In this document: positions 25,604 through 33,744 of the stretch, piece after piece
How positions within the stretch are numbered: position 1 is the stretch's first letter
How the letters are laid out: every line of letters begins with the position of its first letter
Assembly: GCF_004341515.1 (NCBI RefSeq)
Contig: NZ_SLZF01000007.1
Coordinates: forward strand, 372,001 to 436,000
Direction of reading: 5' to 3'
DNA length: 64,000 nt
Source of the DNA: Allobosea sp. BK604
Lineage (GTDB): Bacteria > Pseudomonadota > Alphaproteobacteria > Rhizobiales > Beijerinckiaceae
Notes under the pieces: model-generated
What the model was told of the DNA's origin: nothing
Database searches by the model: none
The model's input: the letters and a program-made list of their open reading frames with translations, nothing else
Program-made: the position numbers and the translations under genes

Positions 25604-27373
25604 TCACTGCTCGCGCAAGACGCGGAAGCCGTTGGTGTAGAAGCGGACATCGGCCTCGTATTTGAAGCGGGCGGCCGAGCGCAGGTAGCGCGGATCATTG
25701 TTGAACGAACCGCCGCGCAGCACGCGCTCCCGACAGGCGGGCGCGGTATAGGCGCTGCCGTCTCGTGGTGTCGTGCGATAGCTTTCGCCCCAGCAATCGG
25801 CGACCCATTCGGCGGCGTTGCCCGCCATGTCGTAGAGGCCGAAGGCGTTGGGCGGATACTGGCCGCTTTCGATCGTTTGCCGGCGCTGCTGCGCATTGCA
25901 GCCGAGGCAATTGGCCATCTCCTTGTCGAGGTTCCGGCCCCAGGGATAGGTCGTGTTCGAGCCGGCGCGCGCCGCATATTCCCATTCGGCCTCGGTCGGC
26001 AGCCGATAGCGCTTGCCCGTCTTGGCCGAGAGCCAGGCGGTATAGGCGTTGGCATCCTCCCAGGAGACGTCGGTCACCGGGCGCCGGCCGCGGCCGAGAT
26101 TGCGGTCGCTCGGGCGCTGGCTGCAGCCGCCCTGGTCGACACAGGAATCCCATTCCGCGAAGCTGACCTCGCGCGTGCCGAGATAGAAGGGCGCGCGGAT
26201 CGTGACCTGATGCACGGGCTTCTCGAACTCGAACATCTCGTTCGAGCCCATCTCGAAACTGCCGGCCGGGATCAGTGTGAGCTCGGGGCAGAAGCTGCAG
26301 TCGCGCAGGGTCTTCGCCTGCGCCTGGGCGGCGGCCGGCGTCGCGGCGGGCGCCTGGATCGGCGCCGGCGCAGCCGCTGCTCCCGGCTTCTGCCGGTAGA
26401 GCTGCTCGCGCGCGCGGGCGAGCGCGGCGAAGCGCCCGTTCGGATAGGCGTCGAGATAGGCGCGGTACTCGGCGGAATTCTCGCTGTTGCGGATCGTGTC
26501 CCAGAAGGAGAGCTCGAACGCGTCGGCCTGATCGCCGCTGCCGCTCTGAGGCGGGGCCGGCGAGATCACCGTGCGCGAGGCGACGGCGGCTGGACGGTTG
26601 ACGGGCGTCACGATCAGTCCTGCCGCCGGCGCGGCCGAGACCCAGACCTGCTGGCCGCGGCGCGTCAGCCGCGTGACGGCGTCGCGGGTGCGGATCAGCG
26701 CCGCCGCCATGTCGAGGCCGGGCGTACGGATCGCCTTCAGCCATTCATCGGCGAAGGCGTTGCTTCTGCCGGGCCCGGCGGCGACGGTCCGCCCGGGCGG
26801 GGCGGCGAAGACTGCGGCAATATTCTCGATCGCCTCGATTGCCGCGAGCCCTTTCACGCCCTTGGCGATGCCGTCCTGCCAGGGATTGTCGAGGCTCGCA
26901 TCGAGCACGATGACCGCGCTTGCGGGGCGCGCCACGATCAGCGGATCGAGGATCCGGTCGAGGTCGAGCGCCTCGCGCGGTACGTCCTGCGCGGAGCGCA
27001 ATTGCGCCTCGGGCGCGACCAGGAAGTTGCGGTTGCGGAACTGGACCGCATGGCCGGAATAGAAGACCACGACCTGCGCGCCGCGCCGCAGCTTGCCGGC
27101 GAATTCCGCGGCGGCCCGTTGCATCGCGGCCGTGTCGGCATTCTCCGCCGCGACGACATCGAAGCCGCCCTGACGCAGGGTTTCCGCGACGGAGCGCGCA
27201 TCGCTGGCGGCCTCCGGCAGAGCGGCCTGGCCGTAGCTGGAATTGCCGATGACGAGGGCGATCCGGGCCGGCTGTTCAGCCGCGCCTGTTTGAGCCAGGG
27301 CCGGCGGCGAGAGCCAGGCCAGCGCACAGGCGAGCGTGGCGCCAACAAGCGAAAGGCAGCGATGCAAGGCCAT
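25604..27373 (-). CDS. Caspase-fold / SUMF1 fusion protein with missing catalytic cysteines
   Basis: A 589-residue exported protein. After a signal peptide (MALHRCLSLVGATLACALAW...ALAQ) comes a C14-type caspase-fold domain (about 35-265) with the expected histidine in FYSGHAVQ (H108). The catalytic cysteine position reads LDASLDN, with Ser160 in place of Cys. A FWDTIRNSENSAEYRAYLDAY repeat motif and Ala/Pro linker follow. Residues about 360-587 form a SUMF1/formylglycine-generating-enzyme fold (AGSFEMGS; YRLPTEAEWEYAAR; MAGNAAEWV; LRGGSFNN), but the copper-binding cysteines of true FGE after RGGS are absent. Start chosen at ATG 27373 for the signal peptide; GTG 27427 is possible. It is last in an operon with the two DUF4399 genes. 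A binding or regulatory role, like TagR, fits better than catalysis. Confidence 0.85.
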   Translation of the reverse strand: MALHRCLSLVGATLACALAWLSPPALAQTGAAEQPARIALVIGNSSYGQAALPEAASDARSVAETLRQGGFDVVAAENADTAAMQRAAAEFAGKLRRGAQVVVFYSGHAVQFRNRNFLVAPEAQLRSAQDVPREALDLDRILDPLIVARPASAVIVLDASLDNPWQDGIAKGVKGLAAIEAIENIAAVFAAPPGRTVAAGPGRSNAFADEWLKAIRTPGLDMAAALIRTRDAVTRLTRRGQQVWVSAAPAAGLIVTPVNRPAAVASRTVISPAPPQSGSGDQADAFELSFWDTIRNSENSAEYRAYLDAYPNGRFAALARAREQLYRQKPGAAAAPAPIQAPAATPAAAQAQAKTLRDCSFCPELTLIPAGSFEMGSNEMFEFEKPVHQVTIRAPFYLGTREVSFAEWDSCVDQGGCSQRPSDRNLGRGRRPVTDVSWEDANAYTAWLSAKTGKRYRLPTEAEWEYAARAGSNTTYPWGRNLDKEMANCLGCNAQQRRQTIESGQYPPNAFGLYDMAGNAAEWVADCWGESYRTTPRDGSAYTAPACRERVLRGGSFNNDPRYLRSAARFKYEADVRFYTNGFRVLREQ

Positions 27374-27463
27374 GCAGTCGATCACCCTCACCAAGCCGGA
27401 CGCATCGGCGCGGCCGGAGTCCGCCACTCATCGGAGACCGTTTGAGAATTCGCGAACGGTCTC

Positions 27464-27937
27464 CTAGCGAACATACACCGTAATCTTCTTCGATATCACC
27501 GGTGGATTATGCGGTGTGTGGGTGGAGTCGCCGAGCAGGAGCTGCAGCGTGTGCGGGCCCTTCGGCAGGGTGACCACGACTTCGGTCTGGCCGTTGCCGA
27601 GATGGATATGGTTGTAGTCGGAGGGGATCGGCTGGTCGCTCGGCGGCGCGTCGACATCGATCAGCAAATGGTGATGGCCGGTCAGCGGCCGGTCGATGCC
27701 GGCGGGCGCGACACCCATCTCCTTCAAGCCCATGCGCACGGTGAAGCGCTCCGGCACGCGCAGCCCGTCGAGCGGATAGTGGAAATAGACCACGGCATTG
27801 CGCGGCGCCGGCTTGCGTTGCGCGGTCTGCGCGACGACGGGAACAGCGAGCAGCAGCGCGGCGAGGCAGGGGGCACTCAGGCCAAGAAGCGGCGCAATTC
27901 GCATGGTCCTGCTCCGGCGGAGGGCGAGAGGGCTCAT
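27464..27937 (-). CDS. Secreted protein with one DUF4399 domain
   Basis: A small periplasmic protein (157 residues from ATG 27937; ATG 27904 would give 146). A signal peptide ends at VPVVAQ and one DUF4399 domain follows. That domain has repeated histidines: GHHHLLIDVD, DYNHIHLGNGQTE, and the C-terminal THTPHNPPVISKKI. The cluster of conserved histidines suggests metal or ligand binding, but the family has no established function. Its start overlaps the stop of the triple-domain gene (ATGA), arguing for coupled translation, and the caspase/SUMF1 gene follows after 90 bp. Confidence 0.82.
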   Translation of the reverse strand: MSPLALRRSRTMRIAPLLGLSAPCLAALLLAVPVVAQTAQRKPAPRNAVVYFHYPLDGLRVPERFTVRMGLKEMGVAPAGIDRPLTGHHHLLIDVDAPPSDQPIPSDYNHIHLGNGQTEVVVTLPKGPHTLQLLLGDSTHTPHNPPVISKKITVYVR

Positions 27938-29196
27938 CGGCGCCGGCCCGGCTTTTTGATGCGGGTGGCGACGATGACCTCGATGCGCTCGGACACCACC
28001 GGCGGATCGTGCGGGATATGCTGGTCGTCGCCGAGGATGAGCTGCAGCGTGTGCTTGCCCGGCGGCAAGGTGATGCGCCGCTCGGTCTGGCCGCCGCCGA
28101 GATGGATATGGTTGAGATCGGCCGGGATCGCGGCGTCGAGCGGCGGCGTCGGCACGTCGATGAGCAGATGATGGTGCCCGGTATTCGGCTTCACCACGCC
28201 GGCCGGCGCGACGCCCATGTTGCGCAGGCCGAAGCGGATGGTCGAGTTCGGATAGATCGTCTCGCCATTGCGCGGATAGACAAAATAGACCGCGGCGTCG
28301 TTCGGAGCGGGCGTGCGCCCCGCCGGCTTCTCGACGGGAGGAGGGGCGATGACGGCGCGCGTTCCGTCGACGGGGCCCGCCACGACCCGGACCTTGATGC
28401 GCGGCGACATAATCGGCGGATCATGCGGCACGTGCTCATGGTCGCCGAACAGCAATTGCAGCGTATGCTCGCCCGGGGGCAGGCTGAGCTCGGTCTCGGT
28501 CTGGCCACGGCCGAAATGGATATGGTTGAAATCGCTCGGGATCTCGCGGTCGAGCGCCGGCAGCTCGGTATCAACCAGCAAATGGTGGTGGCCGCCATTC
28601 TCGCTCTTCGTGCCGGCCGGAACGAGCGCGATGCCCTCGACGCCGAAGCGGATGATCGCGCGTGTCGGGATCGTCGCGCCGTCCTGCAGGTCGCGGAAGA
28701 AGACCCTCGCACCCGGCGCCGCGGCGCTGCGGGCCTTCTCCTCGGGAGCGTCGGCAACCTCGACGAAGATCTTCTCCGACATCACCGGCGGGTCGTGCGG
28801 GACATGGTCCTGGTCGGCGAAGAGCAGCTGCAGGCTGTGCCGGCCTGGTGGCAGCGAGATTTCGGTCTCGGTCTGGCCGCTGCCGAAATGCAGATGGTTG
28901 AAATCGCTCGGGATCGGCTGGTTGAGCGCCGGCAGGTCGCTGTCGATAAGCAGATGATGATGGCCGGAATTGCGCCTGACCGTCCCGGCGGGAACGACCT
29001 CCATGCCGCTGACGGCGAAGCGCACGGTCAGCTTGCTCGGCACCTTGGCGTTGTTCTCGAGGCCGACGAAGGAGAGCTTGGCATCGGGCGGCGCGGGGCT
29101 GCGCTGGCGCGGCCGCTCCTGCGCGAAGCCGGATAAGGTCGAGGCGGCGAGACAGGCGATCGCACCCAGAACCAGGCTCAGCCGAACCCCTAGCAT
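27934..29196 (-). CDS. Secreted protein with three tandem DUF4399 domains
   Basis: A 420-residue exported protein: signal peptide (SLVLGAIACLAASTLSGFAQ) and three DUF4399 repeats of about 115-130 residues joined by Pro-rich linkers. Each repeat contains GHHHLL(I/V)D, a PALNQPIPSDFNHLHFG-type stretch, GQTE, then PPG.HTLQL and HVPHDPP. With the neighbouring gene the locus encodes four copies, pointing to internal duplication. It is first of a three-gene operon that ends with the caspase/SUMF1 fusion and is divergent from a second caspase-fold gene. ATG 29196 is preferred to GTG 29202. Role unknown, probably periplasmic ligand or metal binding. Confidence 0.85.
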   Translation of the reverse strand: MLGVRLSLVLGAIACLAASTLSGFAQERPRQRSPAPPDAKLSFVGLENNAKVPSKLTVRFAVSGMEVVPAGTVRRNSGHHHLLIDSDLPALNQPIPSDFNHLHFGSGQTETEISLPPGRHSLQLLFADQDHVPHDPPVMSEKIFVEVADAPEEKARSAAAPGARVFFRDLQDGATIPTRAIIRFGVEGIALVPAGTKSENGGHHHLLVDTELPALDREIPSDFNHIHFGRGQTETELSLPPGEHTLQLLFGDHEHVPHDPPIMSPRIKVRVVAGPVDGTRAVIAPPPVEKPAGRTPAPNDAAVYFVYPRNGETIYPNSTIRFGLRNMGVAPAGVVKPNTGHHHLLIDVPTPPLDAAIPADLNHIHLGGGQTERRITLPPGKHTLQLILGDDQHIPHDPPVVSERIEVIVATRIKKPGRRR

Positions 29197-29369
29197 CGGC
29201 ACCGTCTCCGCTTGCGCCGGACTGTGACGAAGTTAACAGCCGCTAGTCTTGGGAGCAAGCAATACGCCTATGGCGGGCGCAGTAGAGTTCCCGAAAGCCG
29301 GCTCCGGAATGCGGCTTTGTTCTGGATTGTTGCTGGGATTGTCTGTTACGCTGAGGCAGGAATGGTGTC

Positions 29370-30845
29370 ATGGCCGCAATCATAAGATTTTGCGCTCTGA
29401 TCGCGCTCCTGGCGCTGGTCGCTTCGGTCCCGGCGCTGGCCGAAGAGCGCCGCGTCGCGCTGGTCATCGGCAATTCCGCCTACAAGAACGCGCCGGCCCT
29501 GCCCAACACCGTCAACGATGCCCGCGACATGGCCGCATCGCTGCGCCGGGTCGGCTTCGAAGTGGTCGACGGCATCGATCTCGACAAGCGCGGCATGGAC
29601 AGCGCGCTGACCCGCTTCGCCCGGCTGGCGCAGGACGCCGAGGCGGTGATGTTCTACTATGCCGGCCACGGCTTCCAGTTCAATGGCGAGAACTATCTGG
29701 TGCCGATCGAGGCGCGCGTCGATGACGAGGTCAGCGTCCAGTACGAGACCACCCGGCTCGCCGATGTCGTCACCGCGCTCAACTTCGCCAAGGGCGTCAA
29801 GATCATGGTGCTCGACGCCTGCCGCAACAATCCCTTCGTCAGCCAGCTCGCCAAGAAACAGGCGACGCGCGGCTTCTCGGTCGGAAACGGCCTTGCCCCG
29901 GTGGCGCGGGCACAGGGAATGGTCATTGCCTACGCGACGCAGGCCAACGACGTCGCTGCCGACGGCGCCGGCCGCAACAGCCCCTTCACCGCCGCCCTCG
30001 TCCAGGAGATCCAGCAGCCCGGACTGGAGGTCGCGACCCTGTTCCGCCGCGTCCAGAAGATCGTCTACGACACGACCGGTGGCCGCCAGACGCCGGAGCT
30101 CTCGCTCTCCCTGCTCGGCGATTTCTACATCAATCGCGAGGAGACGGACGCCGATGTCTGGCGCCGCATCCGCGCCAGCGACGATGCCACCGCGCTGAAG
30201 GCCTTCATCCAGCGCTATCCGCAGAGCTTCTTCGTGCTCGATGCCCGCACCCGGCTCGATCTGATCGAGCGCCGCTCGCTCGAATCCGGCGAGCGCGAGC
30301 GCCTCGCCCGCGAATTCGCCGAGCGCGAGCGCGTGCTGCTCGAACGGCTCGAGCGCGCCGAGAAAGAGCGCAGGCAGGCGGCGATCGATCTCGCCAAACG
30401 CGACAGCGGCGAGGCGGCCGCCCCGGTCGAGCGTCCGCAAGTGCCGGGCGTGCCGCCGGCAGCTCCTCCGGTCGCAGCCAGGGTGGATGACAAGGCCGAG
30501 CGCGAGCGCCTCGCCACGGAATTGTCGAAACGCGAGAGCGAGCTCGCCGCGCTCGAGACGGAGCGGGCCCGACTCGCCGACGAGCGCCGCGCGCAGGAAC
30601 AGGCCATGGCCGCAAGGCTCGGCACCTTGATCATCGCGCCGCCGGCGCAGGAGGTGGTGCCGCCGCCGGTGCCGCTGGTCGCGCCGCAGCGCCCCGACCG
30701 TCTCGCGACCGAGCGCAAGCCGAGCGAGCTGCTGGTCAATCAGGAGAGCAAGCCGAAGGCGAGCCTGTGCGCGGAGATCCTGCTCAAGGCCCAGCTCGGC
30801 GAGATCTCGGCCGCCAGTCGCGAGCAGCTCAAGCAGTGCCGCTGA
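29370..30845 (+). CDS. Secreted caspase-family (C14) protein with intact dyad
   Basis: A 491-residue exported protein with signal peptide ending ALAEE. The caspase-fold domain (about 27-245) has the catalytic histidine in FYYAGHG (H100) and the cysteine in VLDACRNNPF (C151), so unlike its neighbour it could be an active protease. A DADVWRRIRASDDATALKAF repeat motif follows, then a long charged coiled coil (ERERLAREFAERERVLLERL and later ESELAALETERARLADERR) and a Pro-rich tail. It is divergent from the DUF4399 operon and heads the set that runs to 35726. Substrates unknown. Confidence 0.9.
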   Translation: MAAIIRFCALIALLALVASVPALAEERRVALVIGNSAYKNAPALPNTVNDARDMAASLRRVGFEVVDGIDLDKRGMDSALTRFARLAQDAEAVMFYYAGHGFQFNGENYLVPIEARVDDEVSVQYETTRLADVVTALNFAKGVKIMVLDACRNNPFVSQLAKKQATRGFSVGNGLAPVARAQGMVIAYATQANDVAADGAGRNSPFTAALVQEIQQPGLEVATLFRRVQKIVYDTTGGRQTPELSLSLLGDFYINREETDADVWRRIRASDDATALKAFIQRYPQSFFVLDARTRLDLIERRSLESGERERLAREFAERERVLLERLERAEKERRQAAIDLAKRDSGEAAAPVERPQVPGVPPAAPPVAARVDDKAERERLATELSKRESELAALETERARLADERRAQEQAMAARLGTLIIAPPAQEVVPPPVPLVAPQRPDRLATERKPSELLVNQESKPKASLCAEILLKAQLGEISAASREQLKQCR

Positions 30846-30937
30846 CCGGCTCCGGACGCTCGTCTTTCGCCGAGCGACCCGGTGCCTCCTCCGAATGAAG
30901 GACGAGATTTCGGGCGGATCGTGATGGAGTGAAGGCG

Positions 30938-32131
30938 ATGACCGATCGGACACCTATGCTGTCAGCCTTGCTCGCGCGCTGCGGAGCGCTGTCCCTCGGT
31001 CTTCTGCTGGCCGGCAATGCGCTGGCCCAGCCCGCCCCGCCGCCGACGCCTATCCCCTATCCGGAGGCCTTGCAGCGGGCGGCGACCGACCTCTTCGCCA
31101 AGGCCAATATCGCCGGGGACCGCGTCGAGCTCGTCATCGACCCGCTGATCGACGGCATTTCCGGCGCCCAATCGGCCGCGACCCGCTCGATGCAGCAGAC
31201 GCTGACCGAGATCGTGCAGAAATCGCATCCGCGCTTCGTCGTGCAGCCCTTCTCCTCGGAGGTGCTGGCGCGCGAGCCGATCGTGCTGATCGGCACCTTC
31301 ACTGCGGTCAACAACGCGGGTGACAATGCCGGGCCGCGCGACGCGTTCCGCATCTGCCTGACGCTCGCCGATCTGAAATCGAAGAGCATCGTCTCCAAGG
31401 GTGTCGCGCGGGCGAAGCCCGATGGCGTCGATGTCACCCCGACACAATACTATCAGGACGCTCCCGTCTGGGCGAAGGACCAGGCGACCGACGCCTATAT
31501 CAAGACCTGCCAGGGCACGAAGCTTGGCGATCCGGTCGACCCGGTCTATGCGGAGCGGCTGCGCGCCGCGGCGCTGATCAGCGACGGCATCGTCGAATAC
31601 GACGCGAAGCATTATCGCGAGGCGCTCGCCTTCTATCATACGGCGCGCGGCCTGCCGGGCGGCGACCAGCACCGCGTCCGGATCGGCACCTATCTCTCCG
31701 CCTCCAAGCTCGGCCGCCGCGACGATGCCGTCGATGCTTTCGGCGAACTGATCGATTACGGGCTCGCCAATAACCAGATCATGGTCAAGCTGCTGTTCAA
31801 GCCGGGCACGACCCAGTTCATCGACAGCCCGCAGGTCACCGAGCCCTATCCGATGTGGCTCAGCCAGATCGCGACCCGCGCGCGCGTCAAGGGCTCCTGC
31901 CTGGAGATCGTCGGACATACCTCGCGCACGGGCATGCCGCAGGTGAACGAGCGCCTCTCGGTTCTGCGCGCCCAGTTCGTGATGGAGCTGCTCCAGATCG
32001 GCGCGCCCGACAGCCGCAACCGCATGATCGCGACCGGCATGGGCTTCAAGGAGAACCTGATCGGCACCGGCCGGGACGATGCCAGCGATGCGCTCGACCG
32101 CCGGGTCGAGTTCAAGGTCATCGGCTGCTGA
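30938..32131 (+). CDS. Secreted OmpA-like protein
   Basis: A 397-residue exported protein: signal peptide (LSLGLLLAGNALAQ), a Pro-rich spacer, an N-terminal domain of unknown fold (about 35-190, with IVLIGTFTAVNN), a helical TPR-like middle (EYDAKHYREALAFYHTARGL) and a C-terminal OmpA-like domain (about 280-397) with IVGHTSRTG and ALDRRVEFKVIG. OmpA domains bind peptidoglycan, so it probably tethers to the cell wall. ATG 30938 has GGAG eight bases upstream. It is 13 bp before the methyltransferase gene. Confidence 0.8.
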   Translation: MTDRTPMLSALLARCGALSLGLLLAGNALAQPAPPPTPIPYPEALQRAATDLFAKANIAGDRVELVIDPLIDGISGAQSAATRSMQQTLTEIVQKSHPRFVVQPFSSEVLAREPIVLIGTFTAVNNAGDNAGPRDAFRICLTLADLKSKSIVSKGVARAKPDGVDVTPTQYYQDAPVWAKDQATDAYIKTCQGTKLGDPVDPVYAERLRAAALISDGIVEYDAKHYREALAFYHTARGLPGGDQHRVRIGTYLSASKLGRRDDAVDAFGELIDYGLANNQIMVKLLFKPGTTQFIDSPQVTEPYPMWLSQIATRARVKGSCLEIVGHTSRTGMPQVNERLSVLRAQFVMELLQIGAPDSRNRMIATGMGFKENLIGTGRDDASDALDRRVEFKVIGC

Positions 32132-32144
32132 GCGGGGAGGCGGG

Positions 32145-33686
32145 ATGAACGACGTCGCATCCAATCCCTACGACGCCGTCGCCTATCCGGGGCATGCCTT
32201 CTCGCAGACCTTCCCCGACAAGCTCGGGACGATCGCGCATTTCCACGGCATGGACCCGGCGCCGCTGGCGAGGATGCGCGTGCTGGAACTCGGCTGCGGC
32301 AGTGGCGGCAACCTGATTCCGATGGCGTTCCAGTATCCCGGCGCGCAGTTCGTCGGCATCGACCTGAGCCTGAGTGCCATCGCGCTGGCGCGCCGCAATG
32401 CCGGCGAGCTCAGCCTCGCCAATATCGTCTTCGAGCATCGCGACATCATGAATGTCGCGGCGGAGCTCGGCCGCTTCGACTATATCATCGTCCACGGCGT
32501 CTATTCCTGGGTGCCGTCGCAGGTGCGTGACAAGATCCTGGCGATCTTCGGCGAGCTGCTCGCTCCGCAGGGCGTCGCCTATGTCAGCTATAACGCCCAG
32601 CCCGGCGGCCATCTGCGCGATATCGCGCGGGACGTCATGCTGTTCCAGACGCGCGATGTCTCCGATCCGCAGGAGCGTGTCCGCGTGGCGCGCGCCTCCC
32701 TGAAGCGTTTCGCGGAAGCGAGTGACCCGGATTCGTTCTATGGCGCCGCGCTGCGCCTGCGCCTCCAGCAGATCGACGAGCTGCCCGATGCGGTGCTCTA
32801 CCATGACGATCTCAACCCCGACGCCCGCGCCTTCACCCTGCGCGAGATCCTGGCCGATGCGGCCCGTCACGGCTTGAAATTCCTGGCCGAGGCCTCCTTT
32901 CCCAACCAGCTCGGCGCCGCGCGTGGCCCGGCCCAGCAGCTCCTGGCGACGATCACCGCCGAGGATCCGCTGGAGCGGGAACAGTCGCTCGACCTGCTGA
33001 TCGGCCGCCCCTTCCGCGAGACCCTGCTATGCCGCGACAACATCGTCGTGCGGCGTGGGATCACCGCGGCATCCCTCGCGCCCTACCATCTCGCTGCCGA
33101 TGTACGACCGGTCGAGGTCGCCGAGGAGGAAAGGCGGCCGGGCGTCGATCGCTTCCAGTTCGGGGCGGGTGCGCGGCTCTCGATCGATCTGGCTTCCTGC
33201 AAGGCGGCGTTGCGCGCGCTGGGCGCCGCCTGGCCCGGCAGCATTCCCCATGCCGAGCTGGTCGCGGATGCCCTGCGCGAGAGTGGCGCTGCCGGTGAGC
33301 GCGAGGCGGCCCGGCTGAACGACGCGCTCGTTGCGATCTTCAGGGCCGGCTTGCTCGACATCCATCGCGAGGCGCCGCGCGTCGCGAATGTGATCAGCGA
33401 ACGGCCGGTCGCCAGCGCGGTGGCGCGTTGGCAGGCCGAAACCTCGGCCTATGTCACCGATCTGCGCCATCGCTCGGTCGAGCTCGACAGCCTGATCGTC
33501 CGCAAGTTCGTCTGCCTGATGGATGGCACGCGCGACACCGCGACCCTGCTCGAGGATCTGAACCGCTTCCTGGCCGAAGCGAAGGCCTCCGGCCGCGCCC
33601 CCCCGGGCCTGCCGGAGCGCGTGACCGAACAGGAGGTGCTCATGCATTCGCAGGATGTGGCGCGGCTTGCGCTGCTGTCAGGCTGA
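32145..33686 (+). CDS. SAM-dependent methyltransferase with regulatory domain
   Basis: A 513-residue cytosolic class I methyltransferase. Motif I is VLELGCGSGGNLIPMA (46-61), with acidic FVGIDLS after it and FEHRDIMNV. The middle (about 210-305) matches the methyltransferase regulatory domain, and the C-terminal region resembles the winged PKMT-type second domain. Similar proteins are sometimes annotated as protein-lysine methyltransferases. A strong GGGGAGG site precedes ATG 32145. Its place among envelope genes next to a T6SS is unusual and the target is unknown. Confidence 0.88.
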   Translation: MNDVASNPYDAVAYPGHAFSQTFPDKLGTIAHFHGMDPAPLARMRVLELGCGSGGNLIPMAFQYPGAQFVGIDLSLSAIALARRNAGELSLANIVFEHRDIMNVAAELGRFDYIIVHGVYSWVPSQVRDKILAIFGELLAPQGVAYVSYNAQPGGHLRDIARDVMLFQTRDVSDPQERVRVARASLKRFAEASDPDSFYGAALRLRLQQIDELPDAVLYHDDLNPDARAFTLREILADAARHGLKFLAEASFPNQLGAARGPAQQLLATITAEDPLEREQSLDLLIGRPFRETLLCRDNIVVRRGITAASLAPYHLAADVRPVEVAEEERRPGVDRFQFGAGARLSIDLASCKAALRALGAAWPGSIPHAELVADALRESGAAGEREAARLNDALVAIFRAGLLDIHREAPRVANVISERPVASAVARWQAETSAYVTDLRHRSVELDSLIVRKFVCLMDGTRDTATLLEDLNRFLAEAKASGRAPPGLPERVTEQEVLMHSQDVARLALLSG

Positions 33687-33744
33687 CATTGTCGGGTTCC
33701 GGGTTCGCGCGTATCCTTCCTGACCCGCGCGAGGGACCATCTCC

